A DNA stretch of 64,000 bases from Pterois miles (taxonomy: Eukaryota; Chordata; Actinopteri; Perciformes; Scorpaenidae). Of the stretch, positions 1-12,241 are shown piece by piece. Numbering within the stretch: position 1 is the first letter of the stretch; every line of letters begins with the position of its first letter. The translations under genes and the position numbers were made by a program. The stretch lies in contig CAMQGK010000001.1 in NCBI GenBank assembly GCA_947000775.1, positions 5,321,501 to 5,385,500 on the forward strand. Reading direction: 5' to 3'. The notes beneath the pieces are model-generated. The model saw only the letters and a program-made list of their open reading frames with translations. It was not told where the DNA came from and ran no database searches.

Positions 1-114
1 GTTAGAGGAAAAATGGTCTAACACTGTGTTTGCTTCTACATATGCTACAACTCTATTTCATTTAGCAGAAGCTTTTGTCCAAAGCGATGAGAGTTTGAAC
101 AACACAAGGACCGC
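1..114. other. unremarkable sequence at window edge
   Basis: No gene, repeat or motif is evident before the palindrome begins at 115. Confidence 0.5.
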
Positions 115-170
115 CACCTTTCATGAACACCTCCTCCTATCTAGATAGGAGGAGGTGTTCATGAAAGGTG
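115..170. repeat. perfect 56-bp palindrome
   Basis: Two 28-bp arms meet at a central CTAG with no spacer, and every base pairs with its partner. The right arm runs straight into the RTE-like LINE 3' end that starts about 150, so the left arm looks like an inverted copy of the LINE sequence at its truncation point. The symmetry stops sharply on both sides (C at 114, T at 171). Confidence 0.95.
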
Positions 171-410
171 TTTGGGCATCCAGTAAGGATGCCCCCTGGG
201 CGCCTCCCTAGGGAGGTGTTCCAGGCATGACCAGCTGGGTGGAGACCCAGGACTAGGTAGAAAGATTATATCTCCCCACTGGCCTGGGAACGCCTCGGGA
301 TCCCCCACTCAGAGCTGGTTAATGTGGTCCAGGAAAGGGAGGTTTGGGGTCCCCTGCTGGAGCTGTTGCCCCTGCGACCCGACCCTGGATAAGTGGGTTG
401 ACGATGAGCG
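150..410 (+). mobile_element. RTE-type (Rex3/Expander-like) LINE 3' end, degenerate
   Basis: Positions 282-392 read as the C-terminal tail of a LINE polyprotein ending in a stop. Key residues are AWERLGIP near the start and LLELLPLRPDPG just before the TAA at 390-392. A tail of this type is very common in fish genomes. Upstream the frame is broken by an in-frame TAG at 258-260, so the copy is dead and strongly 5'-truncated. The RTE assignment rests on memory of fish repeat families, not on a search. Confidence 0.7.
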
Positions 411-479
411 AGTCAGCGTTCATGAAAGAGCTTGGTCTTTAGTTTCGTCTTGTCTGCAGGTGGAAAGGGTGCAGATCGA

Positions 480-770
480 ATAGGGTTCGGTAACTCACAC
501 CACCACCGGTGGACTACAGAGGAGAAAAGTCTAGTTTGCAACATAGGGCCCTAATGTGGTAGCCATTTTTGTTTCTGTGTTTTTTAAAGCAAGCAACTGG
601 GTTTTGAACGTGATGCGAGCAACAACTGGAAGCCAGTGCAGGCATATGAACAGCGGAGTGACGTGTGCCGTTTTGGTTGGTTGAAGACCCGTCGTGCTGC
701 TGTGTTCTGGATCATCTGCAGAGGTCTGAATATGCATGCAGGGAGGCCTGCCAGTAGTCAACACATGATA
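480..770 (-). mobile_element. L2-clade LINE ORF2 C-terminal fragment
   Basis: On the minus strand the frame at 531-764 contains HWLPVVARITFKTQLLAL. The HWLPV..RI.FK pattern is a hallmark of the C-terminal region of L2/CR1-type LINE polyproteins in fish. Homology appears to stop after LALK, and the rest of the frame has no visible family feature. This is a short 5'-truncated remnant, not a functional gene. Confidence 0.75.
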
Positions 771-1640
771 GAGATAGAAATGTTATGTATTGTGCAAAGT
801 GAAGAATGAAAAAAAAAGCAACACTGGGATGTTTCGGTTATGTGCAAATGAAATCAAGATTGAATTGCAATTAAAGTCAATGAATGAATATACAAAATCT
901 GAGGTGGTTCATCACTGTTCTAGTTGGCAGCTTTTCATGTCTTTCCTCTCAGGTAACGGCAGCGTGTTTCCCATTCTGCTCAGAAAGATGAATGTAACGA
1001 GTACAAGAGTGAAAGAGCTTACGTAGGAGCTGCTGTGTGTTCATTTTCTGAGCAATTCATATGTCAGGCTGCACGTCAAAATGTGTGTGTTTGAAAACAT
1101 GAATTCAAAGTCTGTTTTTTCTTGTGAGTCTCTATTTGAATGCAAACATTGTTTTTCTTGCTCTCAGCGTCTTCCTCTTCTATGCTTGTGTCAGTCCACA
1201 TACAGCAGCTTTACATTCAGCTTCATGAAACTAGTTTTGGGCGATTTAAATAGCAGCTACTTCCCAGATATTAGCCCATATGAATCATAACACTGACAGC
1301 AAAAGGCTTCAGAGAAACGACGCGTCTTCATGTGGCTTCATCAGAGCCGGCACTCGCTGCACATTCAGATGCAATTATTTCCAAGTGTGACGTACCTTTC
1401 ATGTGGTGCAGGCTTTCCCGGATTGATTTACCTCATCTTTAAATTGGACTATTAGCAATTTGGATGCTCTAGATAACTGTGTGTTGAATGAATCACACAT
1501 TTCTATGTGCTCCTGTATAAACACTTCAATCTGTTCAACATGTTATCATAAAATAGTTCATATGATATCCTACAAAAAAATATTATTTTTTGTACATTTT
1601 CCCATAAAATGTCCAGCAACACATGCAGTCAGTGCGCCTG
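771..1640. other. no gene seen; possible conserved non-coding block at 1285-1450
   Basis: Short frames here lack codon structure or recognisable domains. The part from about 1285 to 1450 has balanced composition, no repeat and TAAT-type homeodomain-like motifs, so it could be a conserved non-coding element. That is an impression only. Confidence 0.25.
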
Positions 1641-1870
1641 TGTAATCCCCTGTGGTTTATAGGCATCAAAACTACTTGGTTAGGTTAGGAAAAGATCATG
1701 GTTTGGGTTAAAATATCTATGGAAGTAATATTACTTAAATATGGACATTACATGATAAATAAGTCAACACTGACTTCTAGTTTCACACAGGACACAAACG
1801 CCGGTCTCCACCTGTCCACCCCAACCTCCTGCCTATGTGGACTTTGTTGCTCCCTTTACTCCATCAGCTG
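1640..1870 (+). repeat. dispersed repeat, family B fragment
   Basis: This contains the pattern GGTTAGG..AAAAGATCATGG, then a run ending CACACAGGACACAAACGC and GGTCTCC. The same order recurs near 4980-5120, in the array at 9530-10990 and, in part, near 16720 and 29220. I call this family B. Its superfamily is unknown to me. Confidence 0.55.
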
Positions 1871-2477
1871 TCCTGGCTCACAATTATATGGGTTACATAT
1901 GAATTATAGAGCATTATTTTTCAGCTACAAACAGTGTAGGAGAACAGCCTAATCTTTATAATCCGTTCTTAATGTTTCTGCTTGTCCAGTGGTGGAAAAA
2001 CAGCAAAACAGCATAAAGAAAACTTCAAAAATTACCTGCTGTGAACTTAAGGTCACTTAAAAACTATGCAATTTTAGGCTGTCCGAGACAAAAGTTGACA
2101 TCAGGAGACCCGTGGTGAAAAGTTTGGTAGTCAGTCAAAAACAGTAGTCAGAGACTGGTGATTTAGAGCAACCTACATCGAGAACCTGACAGACCTGGAA
2201 ATTTAGGACAAAAAAAAGACTGCAAGTTGAATAGAAAAATCATATCATTAGGTGTTAAATTTGTAATGAAAAATTTCAAATTTCTGATAATACATGTGAC
2301 ATTAATCATGAAGTCAAAGCAATTTATTCTCATCCTCAGATGCAATTAATATTTACCGATTATTTGCCTTTTGTTGAATGTGAGGGAGCCATAAATAGTC
2401 ATAAATATGCACATAACTGTCGTGGTCCTGGACAGATTTCAGGCTTTGTTTCATTCGTTTCTGCATTTTGTTTGTAT
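1871..2477. other. no gene or repeat recognised
   Basis: AT-rich sequence with short frames only; none looks coding. Confidence 0.4.
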
Positions 2478-2975
2478 TTGGCCTGTTAAAGTTGGTGATA
2501 ATAACACATTGACACAAATTTGTTTCAATGCCACTAATTTCTTTCACATTTATGCAACTTGAAGAGTGTAGAGTGAAGATACTGGGTTCATATGAAACTA
2601 GAAAACCTAAATCCTCTGGTACCAACCATTTCATACTCATGAAGGAGTTCAAATAACGCTCCAAACTTAAGCTAAATTTTGGTGAGGAAAAAATTGAAAG
2701 GCCATTTTCAAAGGGGTTGCTTGATCTCTGACCTCCAGATATGTCAATGTAAATGGGTTCTCTGGGTACCCACGAGGTTCCCCTTTACAGACATGCCCAC
2801 TTTATGATGATCACATGCAGTTTGGATCAAGTCATAGTCAAGTCAGGTATTTAAGGTATTTTGAACAGATAAAAAATGTGCAATCAATTCGCAATTAATC
2901 TCAAGTAACTATGGACAATCTTGGTCAATCTCGCAATTAATCACAATTAAATATTTTGATCGATTGACAGCTCTA
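2478..2975 (-). mobile_element. hAT-like non-autonomous transposon, family A
   Basis: This is an inverted copy of the family also seen at 42805-43478 and 61820-62378. Shared landmarks, read on the minus strand, are GATCAAAATATTTAATTG near one end, a GGCATGTCTGTAAAGGGGA-type block, a GAGGTCAGAG block, GGTTGGTACCA, and a GTTATTATC..AACTTTAACAGG end. The ends are degenerate terminal inverted repeats related to CAGGGCTGTCAA. The flanking octamers GTTTGTAT and TTATGTAC match at 5 of 8 positions, so a target-site duplication is only weakly visible. No transposase is present. Confidence 0.75.
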
Positions 2976-4655
2976 TTATGTACACAATTTCACAAGTTTC
3001 CATGAACGTTTCACTAATACAGGAATATCCATTCATTCATTTTACAGTAGTTTTCTAAGGAATGCTTTCTGTATTACATACATCTTAATATTCATTCAAT
3101 GTTACACGTCTTTCCATTTACCACACAACCTCCCCAGTGGGCCCACCTATCACCTTAAAAGAATTGCAGCGACAGTCGCTGAACATCACATCTCATCAAA
3201 ATGACAGAAACGCAGAAATCTTCCATACATTCCAGGAACACTCTCATTTTTTCATTTCACTCCCTCCGTGACCTCGCGGTATTTCTTTTAACAGCAGGTC
3301 ATCAGTTCAACACATGCCTCTGAAATTGGCTGCCAGCACCATCCTGCTTTATTAACTCTGTGGTTGGAAGCAATATGCCTCCTCGCCAGGAGCAGCCACG
3401 GCTGACTGGGACATCCTCAGCTGCTGGAGCCATAGACAAACATTAGTTCCTCTAATTAAGAACGGCAACTAAAGTGCAGAGTTATTAGTCATTTTGAGAG
3501 TCTCGGAGAGGCATATGTGCAGCTACACCTCCCGGCCAGCGAGGATCTGAAGCTGCAGAGCTCCAAGAAGGAATAGTTCCTCCAGCTCCATATCATTTGT
3601 CCTCCATAAATGCCAATATATGCTTTATGAATTAAACATTTTCCCTTCCGCTGCTTCTTTGTTTTGGCAATTAAATTAGTTCATGAAAATGAGCACTAAT
3701 TACCCACAGTGAATGCGAAGTATGAAAGTGTCATGTTTTTACGAGTATCGTTTGGCTGCCGACAACAAATCGGAACAGCGGGTCCATTGATTCCTGATGA
3801 CCCGGAGGCTCTTGAGCAACCTCAGATCTGTGGAGTCGATAATAGCTCACCGGTGGAACCAGATATTTGAAGAGCCTCCGCTGCTGCTGCCAACCCACAT
3901 GCATGTGCAAGCAACAAATTTGGCTTCTTGAAATACTCCCAAAGAAATTAGTTGTCGCAGGCGTTTACAGTCAAGATGTGTGGCTCATAGGGTGTTGTCT
4001 GTCTGACTGGGTGTGTGTGTGTATTAGCCGTGGCGACGTGTAGTTTCACTCTCCTTATGTTGTTTGGGGTTTAAATAAAGAAACAGCTTCTGCAGAAGGA
4101 CTCGGCGCCCTATCGTTGTTAAGTGCAACAGGCTCAGACTTGCAAAATATGTAATTACCCATGTCAGCTCTCTTAACAGCAAGCATTTTATTGAAGTGTT
4201 TTTTGTCTGACATGGGTCTGATTAGTGCTCACAGTGGCTGTAAAGGGGTTTGGGATACCAAGATTTACACATGCAATTAAAATTCTGAGATCTATGGTGC
4301 TCACCTGAAAGGCCTTTACACAAATGTCAGCCAACACCCGTTTACTTCAGTCACTCTCACATTCCAACCTGGAACAGGTACAGTTCAATCTGATCCAACA
4401 CGCTGGAAACGTGCTGCAAATGAAAAAAAAAAAAGTGCTGCAGAAAGCCAAAACAAATACATTAACTATAAAGTCAAAAACATACAAACCCTGAAAACAA
4501 ATGACAGCAACAGAAAGAAAATGGTGCTTATAATGCAGCGGAAGGTCTCCAGCCCTCGCTGAGTGGATCGGCTTGATTTCCGACCCGAGAGAGAGACCGG
4601 ATGAGAGGGTCATGTCTAGAAGGGAGCCTGCAAACCACTAAATCTGATCTGAGAT
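2976..4655. other. unique sequence; possible conserved non-coding block 3340-3720
   Basis: No coding region is visible. From 3340 to 3720 the sequence is repeat-free, moderate in GC and dense in AATTA/TAATTA motifs such as CAATTAAATTAG near 3670. Developmental enhancers of vertebrates often look like this. The minus frame at 4347-4613 crosses a poly-A run and looks like a chance frame. Confidence 0.3.
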
Positions 4656-4959
4656 CTGCAAAAACTTTTGAGAGACTCGCTGTCTGATGACCTATCCTAA
4701 CTTTAACTATTAAAGGTCAGTGCCTAACCTTAACCATCTAGAGAGAGTTTCTCCTGTTTGCAGGTTCCTTTCTAGCCACCACCAAAAGAGTATGTTTGTT
4801 TTTGAAGCAGGAAGAAAAGTGAAGTGAATAGGTGACATAAAAAGCAAAGTATTCATTTTTACGTTTAGCTATAGTCATTTACAGCAGTTATGTAAATCTG
4901 TTGCTGTTTATACTGTTCTCTCAACACATTCTCATCACATACCGCCTCGCCTTGCTGTC

Positions 4960-5350
4960 ACTATTTTTGGCATCTAAACCACTATGGTTACCTTTGGTGT
5001 CACTTTAGGTTTAGGTATCAAAACCACTATAGTTAGGTTTAGGAAAGAAATACATGGTTGGGCTTAAAACTACTACGTTTGGACAGTGTAAATGACATTG
5101 AACGTAGTAAACACGGGACACAAACAGTGGTCTCTTGGCTGGAAGCCTTGTGTTTGTTGGACCCATCAGCCATGTGTGTCTTTAAACTACATTACCACCA
5201 CTTGTGGCACACATTCTCTGAGCGTTTACTGTTGCCATAGATGGGTTTACGTTGAAGTTAATGGATCACCCGGTGCGTTTCATACCGACACTGAGGGAGG
5301 CAGCACCAAACGCAGACGACCGTGACGTAGCCTCAGTATTGGACACCTTG
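4960..5350 (+). repeat. dispersed repeat, family B, longer copy
   Basis: The order is a GTTAGGTTTAGGAAAGAAAT segment (5031-5050), TGGTCTCTTGGCTGGAAGCC, TTGTGTTTGTTGGACCC, then a 3' part with GGCACACATTCTCTGAGCG and a GAGG..CAGCACC segment, ending at GTAGCCTCAGTATTGG. The same 3' part recurs at 29220-29450, which shows that this family has a defined body of about 400 bp. No coding capacity is evident. Confidence 0.6.
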
Positions 5351-7700
5351 GGACAGTAGGCTGTTGCCTTTGTGATACTGGACAAATTAGATCAACAGAA
5401 TCAGTCAAAATATGCACATACAGTGTATAAAAATATGAAAAGATTCAACTGTTTTCTGTCATGTTTACACAAAAGGCTGAAATTCACATGTTGACAAGAT
5501 AGAGGATGTTGTTTTTCATCTATGATACTGTATTTAGAACAAATAAGGATTTTGTCATAGCCATTACCAAAAGGAACAATTTTTATTAGTGTGTCCCCAT
5601 TTTATTCTCACGTTTCCTGCTGATCAACAGTTTTGGTGGTAATGACCATGTACAACAAATAGAAACAGTGGCTGTGGTTGTACGCGGGGCCAATTAATCA
5701 CTGAATACTTCAGGTTCAAGTCTCCCGCCTGTCAAAACAAAAACATTTTTAGTTGAAGGAGAAGGCCAGCAAAGATCATTCAGCGCTTATTTTAGAAATT
5801 CCAGCATAGTCAAGTCAGCATAAGTAAAGGAGCCGGTGGACACAGAGATCCATGAAAACACTACTGCTCCGTGTGCAGAAACCCCATCAGAGGTTGCCCC
5901 GCTTCAGCGCTCTGTTAATTATTTCTCACTGCTGGTATGTCACACCTGCCGGGGAATGTCGGCACAGGCCCAGCAGCCGGCAGCTGAGCCGGGGCATGAT
6001 TGATATCTGTGGTTATTCCACTCTGTCCCTTCGCCCGAAGGCGTGGCTGCACAATGAGCTGCTTCTTCTTCTGCTGTCTCCCACGTGTGTTGCTGTAATT
6101 CCTCTCCGCTGATCGTTCTGGCACACCTTGAACGCTGGGAGGGAGGGCGGGTGTGTGTTTGAGTGTGCGCAGGTAAGTCTTGAGGTTGTGTGTTTTTATG
6201 TGCGCTTGAACGATTCAGAGCTACACACACACACAAGGTGCAGGTGACCCAGCTGACACATGCTCAATGTGTTATTGATTTTACCTCTTAAGTCCACTTC
6301 AGTCATGAATAGGTGCTGCAGGTGAAGAAGAGGAGGCTGGTTAAACAACGATTATTCATCAACAAGACGATTCAGCCACAATGTGGCCCGGCAGACTGGC
6401 TCCAACCCAACATGTGGCTCCCAGCCCACATTAGGATCATGTTCTTAATGTTTTGCCTTGTATAAAGCCGATTAGTGGCAGTCCTGTAGCCAAAACTTGT
6501 ATTTAAAAATTCATTTACATTTATATGCAAAGGAAATAAAATGATGATAAAAGCTCTGCATGTGGTGTTGAAGAGCGTGTTGACAGATGCTCTGGTCTGA
6601 ATGCTGATGATGGAAAAACTCTGAGTTCATATCTTTGGCAGCAGTTTCTCTAATAATAACACCCATCATGGAAATTATTGTCATGAAATGTTGGGAGATA
6701 ATTGGTAGCAATCAAACAGATGATTAAATCCAAAATCCAGTAGGACAAAACAAAAGTGAGCAATTGGCAAAAAAATAAATACGTATGAATAAATGCATAC
6801 AGTATATTGTGCAGTCTATCTATGTATGAGGAGCATGTGGAAGTGATTCCTCATTTCAGTAAGTGGAGAAAGCAGATGTAATGACTACATTTATATACAC
6901 AAGATATTGTTTTTTTCCCTGAAAAAGACAATAATCCTACTAAGATGTTTACATGGCTAATGGAAATGAATATTGCACTAATGTTCCTGGTTACATGCAG
7001 CCGTGCATACTCCAGTTCATGTAAGGGTGGTGGAGTGGTTGGACTGTGTGAACACAACCTCCCTCTTTCATTCCTTCAACCACCGTCTTAAACTTAACTT
7101 TACTGTTCATTCTGCGATATGTACAGGACATACAGAGGATCGAAATGCTGTTTCTGTCAGACCCATGGTGTAAACATATAATACTCAAAACGAGGGTTAA
7201 AATAACACAAGCAGGAACTAAGATTTTAAAACACAAGATATCAAAAGAAAGAGAACAGAAACAACAAGGTACAGATAAAAAAAAAAAGACAAGAACTGTA
7301 ATGATAATATAAAGGTTGTGATATTTGTTCAAAACTGTTGATATCTACGTCTTTCAAAAATGTTTAAAGCAGATGTGTTTCTCATTCAGACCAGAAATGT
7401 GGGCTTTTCTTTTGGGCATGCATCTCTTCAAACTCCTGGCTAGTTAGTTTGTGTACAACACAGACCAAACTTGAGATGCATGTTCTGAATGAGCTGGATA
7501 CATGTCCAAAGAATGCTCCTAAAACCTGAAAAATATCAGCAGATTGCATGTCCTAATCAGAAAAGCTGTTCAGAATAAGGCCTAATTCCCTATCAAATTC
7601 ACAATATTGTTGTTACTGGGGGATATGTTGGTTCAACTGACTACTTTTTCCATCAACACTGATTGGACATCCACATGAAGATGGTGAATTTTCCCATTAA
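5351..7700. other. no gene recognised
   Basis: Overlapping short frames at 5850-6240 on both strands cross a moderately GC-rich stretch, but none shows a domain, a signal peptide or splice context. The rest is AT-rich with short frames. I see no RNA gene here. Confidence 0.35.
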
Positions 7701-8340
7701 GGAGGGTTATGATATCACCACATAAGCTCCATTGCATTTTGTGGCTTCGCTATATAGATTGTACTGTTCTGCAGCCTCTCCCAGGGTTGCTGATTTTTAC
7801 TCCACTAACCTGCGTCCTCATCTGCACAATAATCCACAAGCTGTATTTTAGAGCTGCTTGGGACACAGGTATCCTGAGGAGAACAAGGTTGCAGCTTTCT
7901 GCCGCCAAGGTGCTTCTGATTCAGGCTCGTTAGCAGCGACACAGCTGAGGCTAGTTGTTCTGAGCAGATTTCAGAGCTCTGGGTCCATCTCGTACAAAAT
8001 ACAACGCTATAAAAACAGCTTCGTTCCAGCAGCCGTCACTCAAATGAACAAGTTGGAGCAACACTGTGCAGATAATATAGAAGCAATGCTTTCTTATTTA
8101 TTCATATACTGTATATGTTAGTGGTTTTAGTGATCAGTGGAGCCTTGTGCATTTTCTTTTATCGTGTTTGTTGCTTGTCTGTAAAATGTCACTAATATCA
8201 CTAATGAGCGATATGAGGTTCAGGTTACTTTATTTGTATTTATTTATTTATTTAAGTTTATTTTTTATTTGATTTCAATTTATTTTTATTGATAGCTTAA
8301 GCTGTACAGTATGAACATTAATACGTTGTACCATTAAATA
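7700..8340 (+). mobile_element. LINE (L2/Rex1-like) 3' end remnant
   Basis: The + frame at 7858-8121 contains RYKNSFVPAAVTQMN. The pattern RY(K/R)(N/K)SF(V/I)P.A is typical of the extreme C-terminus of fish L2/CR1-type LINE proteins. It is followed by an AT-rich tail with TTTATTTATTT runs near 8230-8290, as in such 3' UTRs. The frame upstream is broken. Confidence 0.5.
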
Positions 8341-9480
8341 CTATAAATCTCTATCTCATTATCACCTTTGAACACTACAACCAGCTTAACAAAAAGTAAT
8401 GTTTGTCCATAGATTTTAAAGTAAAAATTCAACATTCTGGGGAAATGTTATGTGCATCACTTGGGAGGTTTATAACTAAAAGATGAATAGAGAAATAAAA
8501 AACAAACAGATGATAAACAATGAAGTGAATCATTAGTTGCAGGTTTCTGTTCAGGTTTTGAAATTGGGATGAGCTCACAGTTGTGAATGTGCATTAAGTG
8601 GATGAATATGAAGCAGGAAGTTTCTGAAAAGGAGTGTGCATGCTCAGCACCCTGCCTGGATGAGTGATGGCTAAATAAAGGCACAGGAGAGGAAAAGCAG
8701 GTTAAAGATGGGGAGCAGCTTCAGACTCAGACCGGCGTCTAACTTTGAACAGCAGTAGTCAATCGGTTCAGTAAATCCGCCAGGATTGAAACATAATACT
8801 GGTGGGGTTTAGAGGGGGATGGACTGACTGACACTAACACCCTTCCTCAAAGATCCTTTTTGTCTTAAGCGTTCCGTGGTGGACAGAGCAGCGCTAACAG
8901 GCTGCTCCTAGCGCTTAGCCAAGCAGTTGTGAAAACACGCCGACCCCGGCGCCAGGGATCTCGCTGTGCTTTTTTGACCAAAACCGAGAAGGTCTGGCTG
9001 AGAGCGGGGGGCTTGGAGGGGGCAGTGGGGAGGCGAGAGTAAAGATGAGGGGGTGGAAATTGAGGAAGATTATTGTTCAAGGCTTTAATCGGGTTTCTGA
9101 GGCGAGGCATTTAAAGGGGGAGGTCTGGAGTCAAGTAATACTCGGGCTGTCTGGAGTGTGGAAGTCCTGTCAAAACAAGCTATCGTGAGAATGCGAGGTC
9201 CGGCTACTGGAGGAAAACAATGCAACCCACAAGACCAGCAGAGGTGGAGCAGCCTAGTGCTCCCTAGCCCTATTCAAATGTAGTACTCAGCATGCTAATA
9301 TATGGAAACACGCATAATGTGCAACTAAATACAGTGCATAGTCAGTGCAAAATAATGTTAGTGTTTTTTCCAATATATTTTTAGGTAATCTGCAGCAACA
9401 CACAACACATCTAAATTAACTGCAAATACAACACTTGTTTGCATAAATCAGTATTTAGTAAATGTATATTTGATAGATAT
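8341..9480. other. unique sequence; GC-richer block 8820-9230
   Basis: No gene is recognised. From 8820 to 9230 the base composition rises in GC with several purine-rich runs. The minus frame at 8865-9110 is proline- and serine-rich and has no recognisable domain or splice context; I treat it as non-coding. Confidence 0.3.
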
Positions 9481-9529
9481 TACAGCCTTGAGTGTGTCAA
9501 GTGTCTCTGTCTCCATCAGCTTTGTACAT

Positions 9530-10990
9530 GCGGCAACCTACAAAATTACGTTCCCAAACAAGTAAACTGTATTCTCAGTTACATTTTGAGGGAAACAGCA
9601 AATCTACGTGGTCATGTTTAGTAAAAACATCACAGTTTGTTTTATGGACCTAAATGAAAATAAGAAGCACAGTGGTCTTCTGGTTGAAAGTCCTGTGTTT
9701 GTTTGACCCAAACTCCTCCCTACATGAATTGACTAGGATAAGAAACTGTTTAATGATACGACAAAAGCAAATGTAATCCAGGAGAAAATACTGTGTTTCC
9801 CTCAAAACGTAATTGCACGGGAACTTAAATTTTAGGCAACCTTGTCTCCTACAAAATTACATTCTTATACAACTAAACTGCATCTTAAAATGCACATTTT
9901 GAGGGAAACATTATGGTCGAAGTTTCAAAGAGTTTTAAAGACATGGTTAACGTTGTAAATTAAAGCAAAACAAAAAAGCAACACTACTTTTTAGATCTAA
10001 TAAAAAACATCATGGATTGACTTGAAATGACTATGCTTGTTATGTTATTAATCTAGAGACGTCAAATAAAATAAGTTGACTTTCACACAGGATATGAACA
10101 GCGGTCTCCTGAGTTAAAGTCCTGTGTTTGTTTGACCCAAACCCCCCATTTGACTTCCTTGGTCTAGTATTATAAACATATGTGATATGTCAAAAACAAA
10201 CATAATCCAAACATATTTATATGGGAACATAATATTTAGGCTGTGTTACCTTACACTTCACGTTCTTATACAACTAGACTGCATTTTCAGGTACGTTTCC
10301 AGGGAAATTTATTTTCTCCCAGATTACAGGAAACAATTTAAATATGAAATTGACAAAACAAAACAAAGAATGAAACAAATCTACTTGTTTTTGATTAGTT
10401 AAAAATATATGATGGTTTGGCTTAAAACAACTGTTTGTTACATTATTAAGCGATGGATGTCAATTAGAATAAGAGCACTGAGTTTCACATGGGACACAAG
10501 CAGCAGTCTCCTGAGTAAAAGTCCTGTGTTTGTTTGACCCACCCATCCTTTACACAGACTTCTGTCGGCTGTGATTTGAAATGTATTTGAGATACGTCAA
10601 AAAAACAAATGCAACCTGGAAGAAAATACGTCTCCCTTGAAACATAATTATATGGGAACATAATTTTTAGGAAACCGTTAATTATGTTCCCATACAACTA
10701 GATTGCATTCTCAATTACATGTTGAGGGAAATATATACAGTATATAGTTTTCCCAGATCACAGGAAACTATTTAAATATGAAACTGACAAAATAAACCCC
10801 AAAATGAACTATGGTTTGACTGAAAATGACTATGATTGTTATGTTATTGAGATATGGTCGTAAATTTAATAAGTGAATGTTGACTTTTGGGTGCACACAG
10901 CTCATGAACAGTGGTCTCCTCTGTGAACGTCCTTTCTTTGTGCGGACTATCGTTACAAATTTATTTATGATACGTCAAAAACGTAATTCA
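9530..10990 (+). repeat. tandem array of family B, unit about 400-430 bp
   Basis: The marker GTCCTGTGTTTGTTTGACCC occurs at 9690, 10119 and 10521, and a diverged form (GTCCTTTCTTTGTGCGGAC) at 10929. Spacings are 429, 402 and 408 bp. Between markers the same order repeats: TACGTCAAAA-type sequence, a GGGAACATAAT inverted repeat, a GAGGGAAA motif, TTTAAATATGAAA, ATGGTTTG.CTTAAAA, then GGTCTCCTGAG. Each unit holds an internal inverted repeat; in the third copy TATGGGAACATAAT (10651-10664) pairs perfectly with ATTATGTTCCCATA (10681-10694). Copies are diverged, so the array is old. Confidence 0.85.
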
Positions 10991-11369
10991 CAATACAGTT
11001 TTGCAGTATGGGGCTGACGTGTGGACACTGCAGTTTGTTTCCCATTATGTGCAAAACTGTTCAAGCTGTATGTTACTAATATCCTTGACTTTACATATTT
11101 TTTGTTTTACATTCAAATATTATAATAATATTATATTCTACAACTGAAATCTTCATGAGTACTTACTTCTCCAGCTGAGTTATGTTATTTGTTTTTTGTT
11201 TGCAGCGAATCTCAACATGACAGATTTCAGTGTATTTTGGTGGGAATACATTACATTTTTAAAAACTTTTTGCTATTTTCTCACAAACTAACTAACGCTG
11301 TCCAGATGCTGATTAAATAAAGCTTTATCAAAACATTGATAAAACACTGACTGATTATCATTTATATTA
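10991..11369. other. AT-rich, no gene seen
   Basis: No coding frame or recognised repeat apart from the decaying edge of the tandem array. Confidence 0.4.
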
Positions 11370-11640
11370 CAAGTGCAATAACAACACATATGTGCAATCA
11401 TATCATCTGTGCAATTATAGCAACTGGACAATAATATATATATATATTTTTTTTAATATGCTGGACATATTGTTAGCTCTACTTCTCTTTATGTATATAT
11501 TGTTTTATTTATTTGTATTAATACTCTTTTAAAACCTATGCTTCTTTTTTACTGCACTATCCACTTTTGCTGCTGTAACATGGAAATTTCTCCACTGTGG
11601 GACAAATAAAGGAATATCTTATCTCTTATCTTATCTTATT
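11370..11640 (+). mobile_element. L2-type LINE 3' UTR and tail
   Basis: AT-rich 3' UTR with TTTATTTATTTGTATTAATA, then the tail TCCACTGTGGGACAAATAAA followed by repeated ATCTT/CTTAT units (to 11640). The same tail type occurs at 26100, 35340 and 45930, where it ends other LINE and SINE copies. Confidence 0.75.
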
Positions 11641-12185
11641 TTAAAAAAGAACATTAGAGACTTATGCAGTCTAGGTGGAGGTCTGTGTTTTTTACATTGT
11701 GTTCTCCTGTTGGTGTTACCAGCTTTTATATTAGTTAGCAGAATGACATAAGCCCAGCTAGCAGAGAGAAACGGGAGGCTTTTATGTGTGAATTTGTTCT
11801 GTATCTAAAGCACTCTGCAGCTCGTGTTGAAGTGCTCTCAAAGCTCTTTCTATTACTGTGGTTTATTTGTGGTCTTCTATTTTGGATGCGACCTATTTAA
11901 GAGTGATGTGTGTGTTTATGCAGTCCTTTCGCCCCCACAGAAACACTCAGGTTACTATGCTGCAGTAATTACGCTCCCTGCTTTTAGCTGTCATAACACA
12001 AAATGTTTGGGCTCGGGGAGAACAGCCTGGGGTGTCACACTGAACAAAACCGCTAACCAGACATAGTAACCCGTGTTTAACTGCAGCGGCCTGCGGGGCT
12101 GCAATATAGCCTCGCTGACAGCGGGAGGGAGCATGAAAGTGGGCAAACGTCCACTCATGACAGACAATAAAAGGAGAAGGGAAGA
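11641..12185. other. no gene recognised
   Basis: Unique sequence. The frame at 11824-12066 has no recognisable domain or splice context. Confidence 0.35.
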
Positions 12186-12186
12186 A

Positions 12187-12230
<44 letters not shown>

Positions 12231-12241
12231 GGGGGGGGGGG
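12186..12241. repeat. compound microsatellite (AT)n(AG)n(G)n
   Basis: Three simple tracts in series: AT to 12212, AG to about 12230, then about 11 G. The frames reading YIYIYIERERERGGG across it are artefacts of the repeat. Confidence 0.95.
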
